Origin: Tetranychus cinnabarinus
Taxonomy: Eukaryota > Arthropoda > Arachnida > Trombidiformes > Tetranychidae
NCBI GenBank assembly: GCA_022266195.1
Contig: WHVY01000009.1
Location: 868,001 to 932,000 of the forward strand
Length of the DNA: 64,000 nucleotides
Direction: 5' to 3'
Each line of letters begins with the position of its first letter. Position 1 is the stretch's first letter. Of this stretch, positions 13,201 through 27,000 are shown piece by piece. The position numbers and the translations under genes were made by a program. The notes under the pieces are model-generated. The model had not been told where the DNA came from. It saw nothing but the letters and a program-made list of their open reading frames with translations, and ran no database searches.

Positions 13201-14389
13201 TGAAGACTGATAAATCAATGAACCTGGCGTCTCTTTGAACACTACGAGAGCTTAAGTTGTAAGCAATTGTAGAGCAAAAATGAAAATAAAAATTATGCCG
13301 AGTCAGAATTAAATGATTGACCTCTCAAGCAATTCAAGGATTGTCAAGATTAAGGAATAAAATGGACTACTTTACCAAAGTCCACAATCTGAGATCAATT
13401 ATTCTGTTCACAATTGTTGATAGCAAATTTTCAAGGAGATTATTGAATGACTGAGCATTTATTGAATTATCGTCAAAAAAAGGAACAATCATTTCATAAG
13501 ATGACTGGAGTTAGACAAGAATATTCAAATTGTTCAATCGGATCTAAACTACACCTTTTGTTAGACTTTTATTACAATCAATACAACAGTTCTTGCTCCA
13601 AATGAAATGAAATGAAACTTATCAATCAAAGGCTTATCAAGTAACAATATGAAACTGGTGAAATTGAAATTTTCATTGAAAATGTGACCAATATTTGCTG
13701 ACCTGTTCAAGTCTGGATTAACACTTTTCAATCAACATCTCACAATAATGTTAACATTTTTTGCTGTTCCCATTTGGAGTACATCATGTCAGTGTTTGTT
13801 GATTCCGGTTTGTCACACCGGCTAAATGTCACAATGTTTGGTGTACAATGTAATAACTTCATTGATAACAGTCAGTGTTACAGTCAAATTGAAATGTATA
13901 GCAATACATTTTATTAAACAGGCAACAAGCTTAACGACTTATAAAGAGGATACCATTCATCTTGTAAAAAGGTATGTAAGTTGAAGTATAACAAAAAATG
14001 ACGAATCAAGATGAAAAAACAAGGTAACCTATTATTATTGAACATAAACGTGATCATTTAGCCGATTGCTGTTATGAAGGACAAGAATAAGGAATAAAGA
14101 AAATTGAAAATAAGAAATTTCAGATCAAAATCTCATGCAAAATAAAGAAACAACAAATTAGTATAATCAGCATCAATTTAACAAAGTCCAACATTTAATT
14201 TGGTTCCAACCGATGATCCTCAAGGCAGAAATCAACTTAATAGAAGTGTTTGCTATTAATGCAGAAAAGATATCGCTGGTTTTCAGTAAAAAAACTCACA
14301 ATTTACTTCAAAACTTGACTTGGATTGGATTTTAAGTTCAAATTCAATTTGTTTTTTTTACAATTTTTGTATTTTCTATGTAAATTTAA

Positions 14390-14479
14390 CGCCATCTCTT
14401 GATTACAAAATTACTTCTTTTTCTGTTTTATTAATTTAATAATTTAAAGTGTCAATGGTTTTGTAATCAAGAGATGGCG
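14390..14479. repeat. Perfect 21-bp inverted repeat with a 48-nt loop
   Basis: CGCCATCTCTTGATTACAAAA at 14390-14410 is the exact reverse complement of 14459-14479, with 48 AT-rich bases between. Each arm contains the CTCF-like 11-mer CAAGAGATGGC in opposite orientation. It could be a hairpin, the end of a small mobile element, or a convergent pair of protein-binding sites. Confidence 0.85.
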
Positions 14480-16175
14480 CTTAAAACGCAGAACGAAAGT
14501 TTGTTGTTGTTTGGAAATAAATTGTTGAAATCTGGTTCTGGTTGTTATCCACATGTGAATTAATGACTGATTAGTCCGATATGTAATTGTCTAACTTGTG
14601 TCAGTGAATTTTATCCAAAATGAAACAAAAGACTTGAAAGGTATTAAGAAAAAATGGTTAACAAAAGGATGGTGACAAAGGACAAAACAATTGAGATGAA
14701 AAACCAAAACTGAGGTAAATTAACCTTCATTTTATAAAGATTTTGAAACAAACCATTTCTAATTATCTTTGTTTTGCTTTTTTGTTTGAATTTCTTTTAA
14801 ATTTTTTATTGGCTCAGTGCCATCAACAAGGCAACCAGAAAGACGATGAAATAAAAAAACAAGAAAACATTGTAATTTCTATACATTGAAGCAATCAAAC
14901 AAAGCAAATGGGATTATTTCGTTCTCTGGTTGATTCTAAACTTATCAATCACAATCAAAGAAAGGAAAACAACTGCAACCAGGAATATCATCAACTGGAT
15001 CTAAAAGAGAGGAAATAAAGATAATTTGGCCTCAGATATGAAGAAAGGTTGAAAGACGCGGAGACACATTCACCATTCGACTATTAGTTACATGTAACTC
15101 TGATGGCAGTCTCTGATCATTGGGCATAAATAGTGATCATGATTATTAGCATCATATTTCCATCATAACAGATGATTATTATGATATTATTGTTTATAAT
15201 TCCAACAATGGTAGTAACAGTAATTATATGCTTAGTTATCTTTCACACTTGCTTGCATGATTAGTATAACTAACTATTTGTGATACAAATATGTATAACT
15301 TTGTGTGTGTTCAATCACCGTGCAAATGTGTATAATCTGTATTGTCTTATTCAGAATTTCAAGTATCCAAACACTCGCAGCATAAACAAGAAACAATAAT
15401 TTGAGGTTTCACTATTCACTCCTGTTATTGTAATCATAATGATTATTATTATAATCATTATCAGAATTTTCAATGTATAATGGAATCTTTTCCTCTGCTA
15501 AGCTCTAAAGTAAATTGCATTGATATTTTTACTGTCACTCTGTGAGAGTTTAAACATGAAATCAACTCAACCCAAAGTTTCATTATTATCATCATCATTT
15601 TTTCACATCAATATTGTTACGTTGTCATGATTATTATCATTATTTAAAATTGAAAGTGAGGAAACAATGATATATGTAAACTTGTTGATATCATTAGCTA
15701 AAGAATCATCATTTCAATCTCACAATAAAAGGTGAAATTTTTCACTCTCAGACAATCAACCAACTTAATCAGGTAACAACACACCAAAGTATGTGTATTT
15801 CAATATGACAAGGCCCAAAAAATGAGTTTTTTTTTCATTAACATTGGTCAACACTTTATATTTAAACAAAAAGCTGGAACAAAAGTTACGTATTGAATTA
15901 AAATATTTGATGAGCTAAATATGAAATACAACAAATATTTGAAAGTGAGTGAATTGTAATTACCATTTAGTATCATTTAATAATCATTATGATGATGATG
16001 ATTAAAAAATGCATACAAAAAAATGGGAAAAGCAAATGTTAAATGTTAATGGTGTTAACAATACTAACGCATTGATGTCAACAGGCAAATGTATTAAGTG
16101 TATTGAAATAAAAGATGATTCTGATTATAATGAATAATATTTGCTTAAACAAATGATTTCCGGGATTTATGTCAA

Positions 16176-16439
16176 TTAACTGACTAACAATGAATTATTA
16201 ATAAAATAATCAACACTTGGCAGTCCAAAAATTGAACCAAAAGCACCAGAATTAACCAGAGTTACAAGATTTCGCCAAGTTAACCAGGATTTTTGTTGAA
16301 AACCTACAAGAGTTGCCATTTGGGTTAACAGTGTTGCGAATTGACTGAAAGGTTTGTTGTCAAGTGAAAAGATGATGCCAAAGGTTAAAGAAATGATGAG
16401 GATGAAGAAGACGATGAAGACAATGATGGTGGTGAACAT
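16176..16439 (-). CDS. Possible small secreted protein (87 aa), unrecognised
   Basis: A single minus-strand open frame of 87 codons starts with ATG and has a strongly hydrophobic N-terminus (FTTIIVFIVFFILIISLTFG) like a signal peptide or signal anchor. The following ~60 residues include QKSWLTWRN and SGAFGSIFGLPSVDYF. The body is not low-complexity, unlike the GAT repeats immediately upstream at 16380-16456, which overlap its first codons. I do not recognise a family. There are no cysteines or dibasic sites to support a toxin-like or neuropeptide precursor. It may be a chance ORF. Confidence 0.2.
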   Translation of the reverse strand: MFTTIIVFIVFFILIISLTFGIIFSLDNKPFSQFATLLTQMATLVGFQQKSWLTWRNLVTLVNSGAFGSIFGLPSVDYFINNSLLVS

Positions 16440-16599
16440 GATGATGATGACGATTGAATGAGAGATTGAAAAAAAAACAGTGAGAAAGAGAGAGCTGAAG
16501 TTGTGTGTGAAAACTTGTTTTTATTTTGGTTGAGTAGCTTTTGCCTCTATTACACACTTTTGTATCCCCACGTCATACAACGTTAGGTCAGGCTTTCCC

Positions 16600-16910
16600 T
16601 CCCTCCCCACTCCCCACTCTCCTCTCTCTCTCTCTTTATTTCATTTTTCATCATCATCATCTTGTTACTCTTATCTTGCATGCTTTTTCTCATAAGTTGT
16701 TGTTGGCCCAAGTAGAAATGAAAATTATGTCCCAACCAAAGAGTAAAGGTAGAACCTGAGAATAAATCTTCTTTTTCCTTTTCTTCTTCATCGTTTTCTC
16801 TTGTTTCTTCTTCTTCTTCTTTTCTCTTTGTCTAACCTAACCCAACTCCTTCATCAACCATCTCATCATCATCAACAATATCATCATCATCACCATTCTT
16901 ACCGTGTTAC
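16600..16910. repeat. Cluster of pyrimidine-rich and CAT/TTC microsatellites
   Basis: Successive CTCTCT, CATCAT, TTCTTC and ATCATCATC tracts with no coding potential recognised. Confidence 0.6.
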
Positions 16911-18018
16911 CATCTGAAAATGGTCAAATCTCTTTGACCAAACCTACTTTGAAAGAAATAGAAACCAAGGAGAAAAAACCAAAACAACTAAAAATAAGGT
17001 GAAAGGTATTAACCTTTGATTAACCCTCGCAACAGTGATAAGTTACAAGTTTAATCGGATCATTTCTCATCGATCATCACAGCTTTATTTGTTTGCCTGC
17101 TTATTGTTTATCATTTTGATCAACAATCAGCCCTCACATTACACTTCTTACATATCACTTGTTTTGTTGTTGTTTATTGTTGTTTGTTGTTTTATTGACA
17201 GTCTTTTTCAACCTTATACTTTTGTGTGTTTTCATGTAAATACAATATCACTTCAATTGTCTTGTAATCTAACCTGTCATAAATTGTTGCTGTTAATATG
17301 TTTCCATTATAATTGTGATTTGATATATACATAAAAATATAGTAATATAAATATTTCTAAATATTATCAATTTTTCATAATAATTTTTGTGTTCAAATGT
17401 TGTAAACTGAAAGGTTTACATTTGATATCTGGTAACAACTTTGGCCTGACTACTCATCTTTACCAGCTTTTTTCATATTAACTGTTGCACTTGCTTTTTA
17501 TGTTTTGCCGTTTTTTGCTTGCTCTTCTTTGATTGTTTTCTGTTGTAACAATTGATTTGCTGATCCAAGAAAACACCAACCAACCAAGCTAATCAATAAG
17601 GTGACAATTTAGTCTGATATGATGATCCTGTTGATCACCATTCAATGATTCCTTCAAATACAAGGAGAAGGTTTATCAAGAAATTTAAGTGAATAAGCTG
17701 AAAACATGTGGCACAAGTTTTAGTTTATTGTGTTTCCATTTTTTACCTTGTTCCACGACTGTGTTTTCACCATTGGTTGATTCAATTGTGACCTTAACCT
17801 AACATTAATCAAATGTTTTAAGTGTATTATTACTGGCCATAATTGGTAACTAAAGTTGAAAAGCCAAAGATACCGAGAGAAACCAATAAACCAAAAAGAT
17901 ACCAGCACAAGTTAACAAAACAGGAATACCAATTTGGATGATTCAACGTTCAACCATTTTTTAACCTAATCTTTTTTTGTGTCTGTTGACTGTGTCTTTC
18001 AACCCATTTGACCTGACC

Positions 18019-21000
18019 ATGGCAACAACTATTAGTCTAAACAACGGTGGACGTAAAATGGGTAACAGTATGTATGAAAATCACTGTCTCCGTTGTAACC
18101 ATGTTGTGTACCAAGTGGACAAAATTGGACCATTGAAAGACTTCACCTTTTTCCATCAAGGTTGCTTCAAATGCGCCAATTGTGGAACCAAGTTAACCTT
18201 AAAAACCTATTACAACAACCAACAAGACAATGATGATAAAGAGGTAAATAATATCATCTTCCTATCCCTTTTCATTTTCCTCTATTCAAGTAAACATAAA
18301 ACACAAACACACACACATATACACCTTAGTACAGTAATACCTGGAACCAGTTAGACGTATCCGGAGAGTAATCATTCAATGTACATTGGACTTGTGTATA
18401 AATGTCCAGCATATACTCTTGTCAACCTTTATTTCATTCAACTACATTATCCATCTTTCCTTTACCTGTAACAATCGTCTCTAACCGGTTGAAAGACATT
18501 ATCATCATCATAATTACTGGCATTAAAATTTTAATAGACTAAAAGGCTGAATAAAAAAGATATACTTGAAGGTAGACTAGAGAAAGTAAGATCAATTTTA
18601 CTGTGAAAATGGTGAAGCATGAATATCGAAATTGAAAATAAATTGAATAAATTGAGAAATGTTTTCTTTTCTATTGTGAATCGGGAATTCAGAAAAGTCT
18701 CTGATAGTCAGTCTGATCAAATTAATAGTCTATGAACATTGCAAAAGAAAAATTATGATATTTGATTTACCCTGATTAATTATTTGACTATTGTAATCAC
18801 AATAACAAATGAGCCTAAATGGGCAAACTAAACTCGTCCATTAACTTGATAACCATGAGAGGTTGGCGATTATAATGAAGATGTTGTCAATGTTGATGAG
18901 CATGACGGTAATCAATAGATAATTTTGATGTTAAAATTTTAAGAATTTGCTGAAGAAAAAAATAAATGAACTTAAAATCAGCGGTTCAAAACGGTACATT
19001 GGCGAGCTGAACAAAAGCTCGGAAAGTTGGAACAAAAAATGTCCATGGTTCTTCATTGATTGTTGTTTGGTTTCACTTGATACAAAAAATTGCTTTTATG
19101 CTTGTTACTACTTTGATTGTAAAATAATAATCAAAACAATAATAACTGTTGAAACTGTTATGATCACAACGTATAAGCCAAGCATAAATTGTCTAAAGCC
19201 TTCACCAACTCGAGATGCTGGACTAGGAGATGAGGTTGAGGTGACGGCGTATGATTTGAGAGATTCATGAGCTTCTACGATCACTCGTTTTTTAGATGAA
19301 ATAATTGCAGAGTGACATTGCATGATTAGATGAATAGCAACATAAATAACAATATGAGATGCTAATATCCAATAAAATAAATAAGGACAGATGAAATAAG
19401 ACCTAGATATTGGTGTAAACTGTTTCCATGCCATTGACCAGCGTGACCAAATAGTGCAATAATGCCGAGAATGGTAAAAATTATCGCTAAAATCATTAAA
19501 CTTCGATGAAGAATGAACCATATTTTTACACCACACATGGTTCTTTCATCCCACGACTCCTCGTAATGACGGGCAATGATAATGGCCAAACTCACTATTC
19601 CAACCCAAGTGATGGTCATAAGAGACCCATGCAAACGAATTAAAGTTGGAGTTGTTGTGTCAGCTATAACTATGCCAACACTTTGTAAGCTGACTGGATT
19701 AGGAGATGAAAATCGTTCATCGTGATATGCAATTGACCCATCATCATTGAGAGGTCCATTGGCTAGTAAAATATGATAACGATTTGAATCCACCGACAAA
19801 CAAGATAACCCTCTGTTAGTAAAGGATCACCAGAGGTAACCGTTACAAGCAATAGTTAATGGTTCCTCTTGTCAACCTTTATTTTCATTCAACTTCATTA
19901 TCTAACTTTCCTTGACCTGTAACTCCATCATCTCTAACCGGTTGAAAGACATCATCATCATAAACTAACTCTTTCAACCTTTTCCATTAAACAATCCCAT
20001 TCCTTGAGAAATGAGATATTTTTATCTCTAAACCTTTACTTCTGGTCAACTCTGTTGATTATTTTTCTTCTGGTTTTTCTGCTTGTCCAATTGTCACTAC
20101 ATTAATTTTCAGTCTCCATCTTTGTTTTGCATGCAATCCCTTAATTACATTCACATTATTATTGAGCTACCAAACATAAAAAAAGGCAAACTCACCAGGT
20201 AAAATGATAAGTCCAAGTCTAATGTTTATCACCAAACACACAACGCACATCATTATTATTATTTATGGGCAACTTTTTTTAGGACCACCAAATGTTTCAA
20301 ACAATCTACTAATCAGGTTGACACTTGTCCTTAGTCAAATCTTGAAAAGAGAAGGGAAATTTGATATTAGCCAAAATTGTTATTGAGTTGGCATATTAAA
20401 TTTCTGGCCACAATGTAAGGATCAAATTAAACCTCTTGAACCTTAAATATCTGTTATCATGTTAACTTGTCATTAATCTCAATTTTTTGGTTGCTCATAA
20501 ATTGTATTAAAGGTAAAAACCAGAAATAGCTTTAATATTGTTAACCTTGTTAACCTGTTGATTTAAGATGAATAATTACAATCAGCTTACCTTATGAGAT
20601 TAAATTTCACTGCTCAATGATCAAAAAATATATTTGATTTGCTTGATTAACAACCTTTTAAGTGAATGCATTAGCACAATCATTAGTAATCAATTTGTAA
20701 CTTAAATCAGTACAAAATCCACCCAAACTCAATCACAGCTGACAATTTACAAATTACAAACATTTGAAATGATTTTAAAAAAAGGTAAATCACTTTACAT
20801 TGAATCTAATTGTAAACTTTGCCTGTTCGATTAATGTTTCATTTAATTTGATTGATTTTCTAGATCGACCTTAACTTAAATTACAGATTGATTTGCAATT
20901 AAATGCTCTTAAATGAAACCCAAAGAACCTGCTAACATTAACAATCGGCTAATTGTAATGATAACCTTGATTCGAGGCTAAGTAAATCACTAATGAAAGG

Positions 21001-24000
21001 CAATCTAAAAGCTCTAATTAATTTACTAATAATCTAATGGTTAACTTAACCTTCACTTGAAACATATTTAACTAAACAACTCAATTGACCACAATGTAAC
21101 TTTTACAATTGCAATTTGTTTCACCTGATAACCAAACATCCGTAAATGTGATCAGTCATACCAATCAGTATAACAATGAATGCTGATTAAAACATTATTT
21201 ATATCTTAATCATATCTCATGCACAACTCAATATTAATCCAAATCCTTTTTAAATATCATAATTAAGTCGTTATTATCCAGCATAAGAGTCAAATGTTTT
21301 TGTATACAAATTGATCTGAATCGGTTAAAGTAAAGAAAAGCTTTTCATATCCAATTGAACAATATATCAAGTTGAATCCGTTTTCATTGAGATTTCATTT
21401 GAAACTAAATTTCATCAATTGATATAAAACAAGTTAAGACAATAACATTAACAGATTATTACCGTTATCATCATCAGACTGAAGACAGTTATTTTGAACA
21501 CTAAAGCTGCTAAAAAATATCCGTATTGTGATTCAAATAAACAGATCAAATCAACACCTGATGATCCTTTGTTCATCTTTTTTTTCACCTAAATTCTTAA
21601 CTGAATCTCTCTCTCTCTTTTTTCTGATTCCAATTATCATTTTGTTAAGGAATCGAAAGCCATTTATCACAATAAATACTAATAACAATAATGATAAATG
21701 TACTTAAATGGTGATGTTAATGGTGAACATCACATCAGTCTCTTTTTCAGTCTAATTCACTTGATCCTTAAATACATTTGCTTCATTTACACAAGAAGAT
21801 GCGTTTTTTTGATGAAAAGATGAGCAAAAAATGATGATCCTAATCAGTCTCTTGACGTTGTCACCCTGTTGTTCATTTACAGTGAACAGTCAAGGCAGAC
21901 GATATTAATGTTGATTCAGTTAACCAGATTGGGTCATCAGCTTGCCCAAACCTCTTCCTTCTCATCCTCTCATTACAAACCATTTTCATGATAATCTTCA
22001 TGACCATTATCATAATCTCACCATGAGTGTGAATCCTGATGAATAATTTGGTTATAAAGTAAATCTGTTAAAAGTAGGAAATAACTGAATATCATTTACT
22101 GTCCAAACTCAATACCTTTGAATACAGTTAAACAATCAATTAATCTAAACAGTATTATACAATTAACCAAATGATTAAGTCAATCCCAGTTGTTTGTATT
22201 TAGAGGCTGAAAAGCTCAGACATAAAAGTAAAATATTAAAATGATTCAAATTGTCACATAACTGGTTAACGCTATGCAACAATTTAACCCAACCTTAAAG
22301 TGGTTAAAATTTCCGTTGCTTCAATAGCCGCACCTAGAAACTGTTGACCATAAACCTCAATTCAATTGAATTTACTGTTTTCACAATTTCCCTCTTGGAT
22401 CCAATAATCAACTTTCACTTCAAGCCACATTCAACTCTGATTTGAGACACTTGCAAAAATAACGAGAAACATTGAATTGTTAATTGTTGGTGCCATTGAA
22501 AGTTGGCAAAAACAAACCCGAAAAAGTCAACAACCCAAGTAATCATTTACGATACAAAAAAACGACATCAATAAAAAATATAAACAAATATTAACCATAT
22601 TATTGTCAACATAATCAGTCAATAGTTGACTACAATAAACAACAATAATCTTATTGTCAACCTTTTTTACGGAAGCAAACCTTGATCTATCTTTACGATG
22701 ATAACCTTAACTATCATGAACGTGCCTCACTTTAAGGCCAATTGAACACAAAATTGTCTTCTCAATTTTACTGTAAAAATATCTTTTCTTCTTCTACTCA
22801 TCCTCATCATAATCATCATGTAGACTTATTGATAGACCCGTTGAACCACTAGTTACATGGTTCTAATTATAATGTACATTTGATTGTATTATTGGGAAGG
22901 TGAAGGAGGAAGATGGTGAGGATAACAAATGGTAAAGGGTAAAGACAAGGAAGCAATGAATGATAAACTTTCTTGAATAATAATCAATCTGATGATATAA
23001 TTATCTGACAGGACCGTGAAACACGAAATTTTCAAATGCACTTTTACATGATAAAATGGTCCCAATGAAAGACTGACTTTTCCCATTTTTATCCTTTTTT
23101 TTGCAACTTGTATCATTAGTTGATAATAACATTAAAAATTATCAACTCTTTACACCAACAATTAACAATACAATTAATTGTTCTAGATTGTTTTCATGTT
23201 GATTCATCTTTTTTCAACAATTGATTTTCATTTGTTTTCCAACAATCAACACTTTGAGTCTTTTAACCAGAATTTTATTCAGTAAATCAAATGATAATGT
23301 GTTTAAAGGCTAATTAATGAATTGTTTTCATTGCTTTTTTCAATTATTTGCTGATTAATTAACAATTGAGCTCATTAATTATCTTCTTTTCATCTTCAAT
23401 GTATCAAAGAATTGCATTTATCTGGTAAAAACAAACCTTTTTAAAGCAACAATTATAACACTATTATTAGTGATTGTAATTAGTTTAATCCACATCAGAT
23501 TGATTAATAAGTTTACTGTTGATAATAGATTCACACGACAAATTGTGTATTAATAGTAAGCAACAGGGCAACAACATTTTGATCAAAGTTAACTAAACTT
23601 TAATCACAATTAAATACGCAAATGTCTCAATCGAGGTTAAACCAAAAACCTAATGAAACCAACCTACAAGATGACTTCCTAAATGGGAAACTTGGCTTTT
23701 TTATTATTCTAGCCATTTCATTTTTACCATCGCCAACAATTTAATATTAAACAATCAAACCTTCACATGATTGTGCATTTGTGTGTGAGTGTTTGTGTCT
23801 TAATCTGACCCTGAATTTTTAAAATGCTCATTCAATTGACTAAAAGCATCATTTGAATGAAAGTCATTTTAAGATTTAAAATCCTTAACCATTATTCCTA
23901 GCAACTGAAATCCTTTTGCCTTCATTTAATCTGTTACCTAAATTGTGATTATCTTATTGTTATTGTGTTGTTACAGGTTTATTGTCAGAGTCACGTACCT

Positions 24001-27000
24001 AAAACAGGTCCAGGTAAATTGGACGGACTATCAGTTGGGATTAAACAAGCGCTCAACATACCCAAACCCAATCATCTAGTTAATGATCAAATCCGTGGAA
24101 GTGGTAAAGGTACCTTTGACGTGGAAGCTCTTGGCATTAAAACAGCTCTATCAACACCTAAACCCTACGAACCTGAGCAACATCGGAACCGTGAAAACAT
24201 GGCCGGACGATTCGATGCTTCAGCCCTTCACATTCAACACGGTATCAATGCAACCAAATTACAGCGAAACTACAAAAATGCTGCCGATGAAGCCAAAATT
24301 GAAGAGTTTCTGGTAAATTATTTTCATTCATTTATAACTCAACCCAAAAAATCAGTCTTTTACTTCAATTTCGTGTTAGTTTCTTTCACTCTTTACATGA
24401 TCTTCTCTGAATGTTTCAAGAAATTCAATTCAATATCAATTTCCATCTAGAATTTTCTTCTCGCATTCAGCTTTTATTGAAATTTAAAAATGAAAAATCG
24501 TTTTGACTCTCATTTTGTGAAAAACAATTTGAATCATTTAATTTGAAAAAATCATGATTTAGTTTCATTTTCTTCGATTATTTTTGCGATCACAATTTTC
24601 TTTCGATTACTTTAAATTACTTTCAATCTTTTCTGGTTTTTCACTCAAATTAGGTGATTGAGAAGAGTAACTTTCCTGCATCTTCATCCATGAGTCTTTT
24701 ATTTTTACCTTTTTCTGATTGGGAATCAAGTTGATTACCTGACGAAGATGAAATATTAGTGATCAACTTGGACTCTTTATTTTCCTCTCTTTACTTTATA
24801 TATCATCTTTAACCTGTTCATCATTATCTTCATTATCATGATTATCATCTTGAGCTTCATCTTGAACGCCTTTAACCAGAAGAAGAGAAAAAAATAAATA
24901 AAAAGCTCGATTTAGTGTTAATCTTGCGCTTGAATTGCGCTTTCAAATGTAGGTTGAGATAAATGAGAAAGTTAAATGATTGCCATTGCAATCAATGTGA
25001 TTACAATTTATTTTCAATTCATTTAATCATTTTACTTTTGCCTCATTTAACCAATATTTTTGTCCCTTTTTTGCCTTTATTTTTACCTTTCATTCAAAAA
25101 ACCTTTGTGGTTAAACCTTTCCAGTTTAACCTGCTTTTGTATTTGATTGTTGAGAATGAAATTTTATTACAATTTTTCATCATTGATCATCATCATGATC
25201 ACAATTAAAAGCCTCACCTATCAACACTGATTATTGTGGTTTAATATCTTTCATCTTTATCAATATCAATAGCAATATCATGATTAGTCTGAAGGAACCA
25301 AGTTTAATACCAATTTCAAGATTCATCTTTTCCCGATTGAAGACGTTCAGTTGAGTTTCTCAATTAACTCACTCTGTTGTATCCACAAATACATTATCAA
25401 AATACTTGATTCATTGATTGCCCTAAATTTAGTTATCTTTTATTTGTGTTTCACATTCAATCAATTTGTTTAAAATGTTCAAATCTCAATGTCGATGCTG
25501 TCAATTGATAATTCATTTGTCGATACAAAAAGAGATCAAGTCTGATAACTAATTGTTATAAGTTGAAGATGCTTTTTGTATTCAAATTGAGTCGAGATTT
25601 CATTTGAGATTCATTTCATATTCAAATGTTGAAATGAGATGAAAAATTGACCAGCAAATTGAGAAACTCCATGTTTTCAAGAGCAACTAACCATGTTAAG
25701 GAGAAAAAGTTCAGACCTCATCCAATTCTCATCATTACAATTGATAGTTAACTCAGTAGTTTATCTGTTAAACAATCAACAATTTCTCATGGTGTGTTTC
25801 AACCATCAATTGAATCAACTCACAGAGTCCAATTAACCATGTTCATCATCTGAGAAAAGGACCATCCTTAACAACGAGGGTCAACCGGAAACATTTGATT
25901 AGCCAAAAAAAACACAAATTATCATATTAATTTGTTACTCTTGTTTGACCTCTTCTTTTCAGGCCTTTTTGACCTCTTTTTTTACTGTTGATTATCAATT
26001 TGGAAAAGCTGCAAAAACAGAGTTGAACAATTAACACTAATTATAATTGTATTAATAATTTTCTCACATTTTCCCTGCTTATATTCACAGTGAATTATAA
26101 TTACGCCAATCCACATTTGATCAGCTGTTTCGCGATAAAACATTTACTCAAAATTGAAACAATTTCAATCTAATCACAGTTTATTAAATTAAGGTTAAAT
26201 TTACAGAATCAACATTTTTCTTTCAATTTAGTGGCTGAATTGAGTAATTAATTTCAAGTATATGTTGAGGTTGAATCAACTGACTTTTGGGTTAACCCAA
26301 TTTTTGTCATTGATTTTGGCTTTTATCTGGTTTGGGTTTGGGTCTTTGGTTTTCTTCTTTGGTTTCGGGTTATCTGAACAATTTGTCACAAATCCTGTTA
26401 CAATCAAATGTATCCAATTTACTTGATGATTTTTGATTCAAACTTCGACCAAACCTGGCATGATTAAAATTCAGTGATTAAGAGTGAGATTGAATAATAA
26501 TCAATGTTTCTGAGATGAAATGGTTTAATAGTTTCAACTTACCTTGGTCTTCCTACAATTGCCAAATATTTTTCCAACTCTGAAAGGACTCCGATAATAT
26601 TTTCACTTGGAGCTTGAACAACTGTTTTGTTTAAATCGTTGTTCAATATTGATTCAATCTCCGAGAAACGTCTTTTACTCAGGGCAACACCAAATATCAC
26701 AATAAAGATGACAATTTTAATTCTGTTGATGAACATTTTTACTATAAATCCAAGTATCAGCTGACAAAACTGGTTAACTTTAAAGGTTGAGTAGATCGCA
26801 AAATTTTGGGTTAACTGGTTTGGTTAACTTAACTAGACTTTACTAAAAGGTTTAGACTTTTGTTTGTCAATACAATTTCAATGGGAAAATGATTTTTATA
26901 TGAAATCATTTTAAAGGCGAGTTTGCGTTGAATTTTTCATCAACAATTTGATTGATTGCTTTGAACAGTTTTGCTCTTCATGAACCAATTTTAATTTCAA

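Larger units (their letters stand above)
11021..18018. other. Gene-poor spacer with decayed repeats
   Basis: Seven kilobases without a confident gene. It holds two diverged copies of a ~130-bp segment (11626-11755 and 13056-13200), a MITE-like element (12771-12974), a perfect inverted repeat (14390-14479), several GAT/CAT and TC microsatellites (16380-16700, 16800-16900) and one weak minus-strand ORF (16176-16439). The 11.6-13.3 kb part is less AT-rich than its surroundings, consistent with old transposon debris. Confidence 0.5.
18244..23976. other. Hillarin intron 1 (5.7 kb)
   Basis: Contains a truncated antisense DOMON/b561 gene (19108-19811) between two direct repeats (18415-18513 and 19865-19965). 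From about 20.0 to 23.97 kb I see AT-rich sequence with no supported exon. The minus-strand open frame at 22889-23116 has no recognisable features. Confidence 0.6.
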
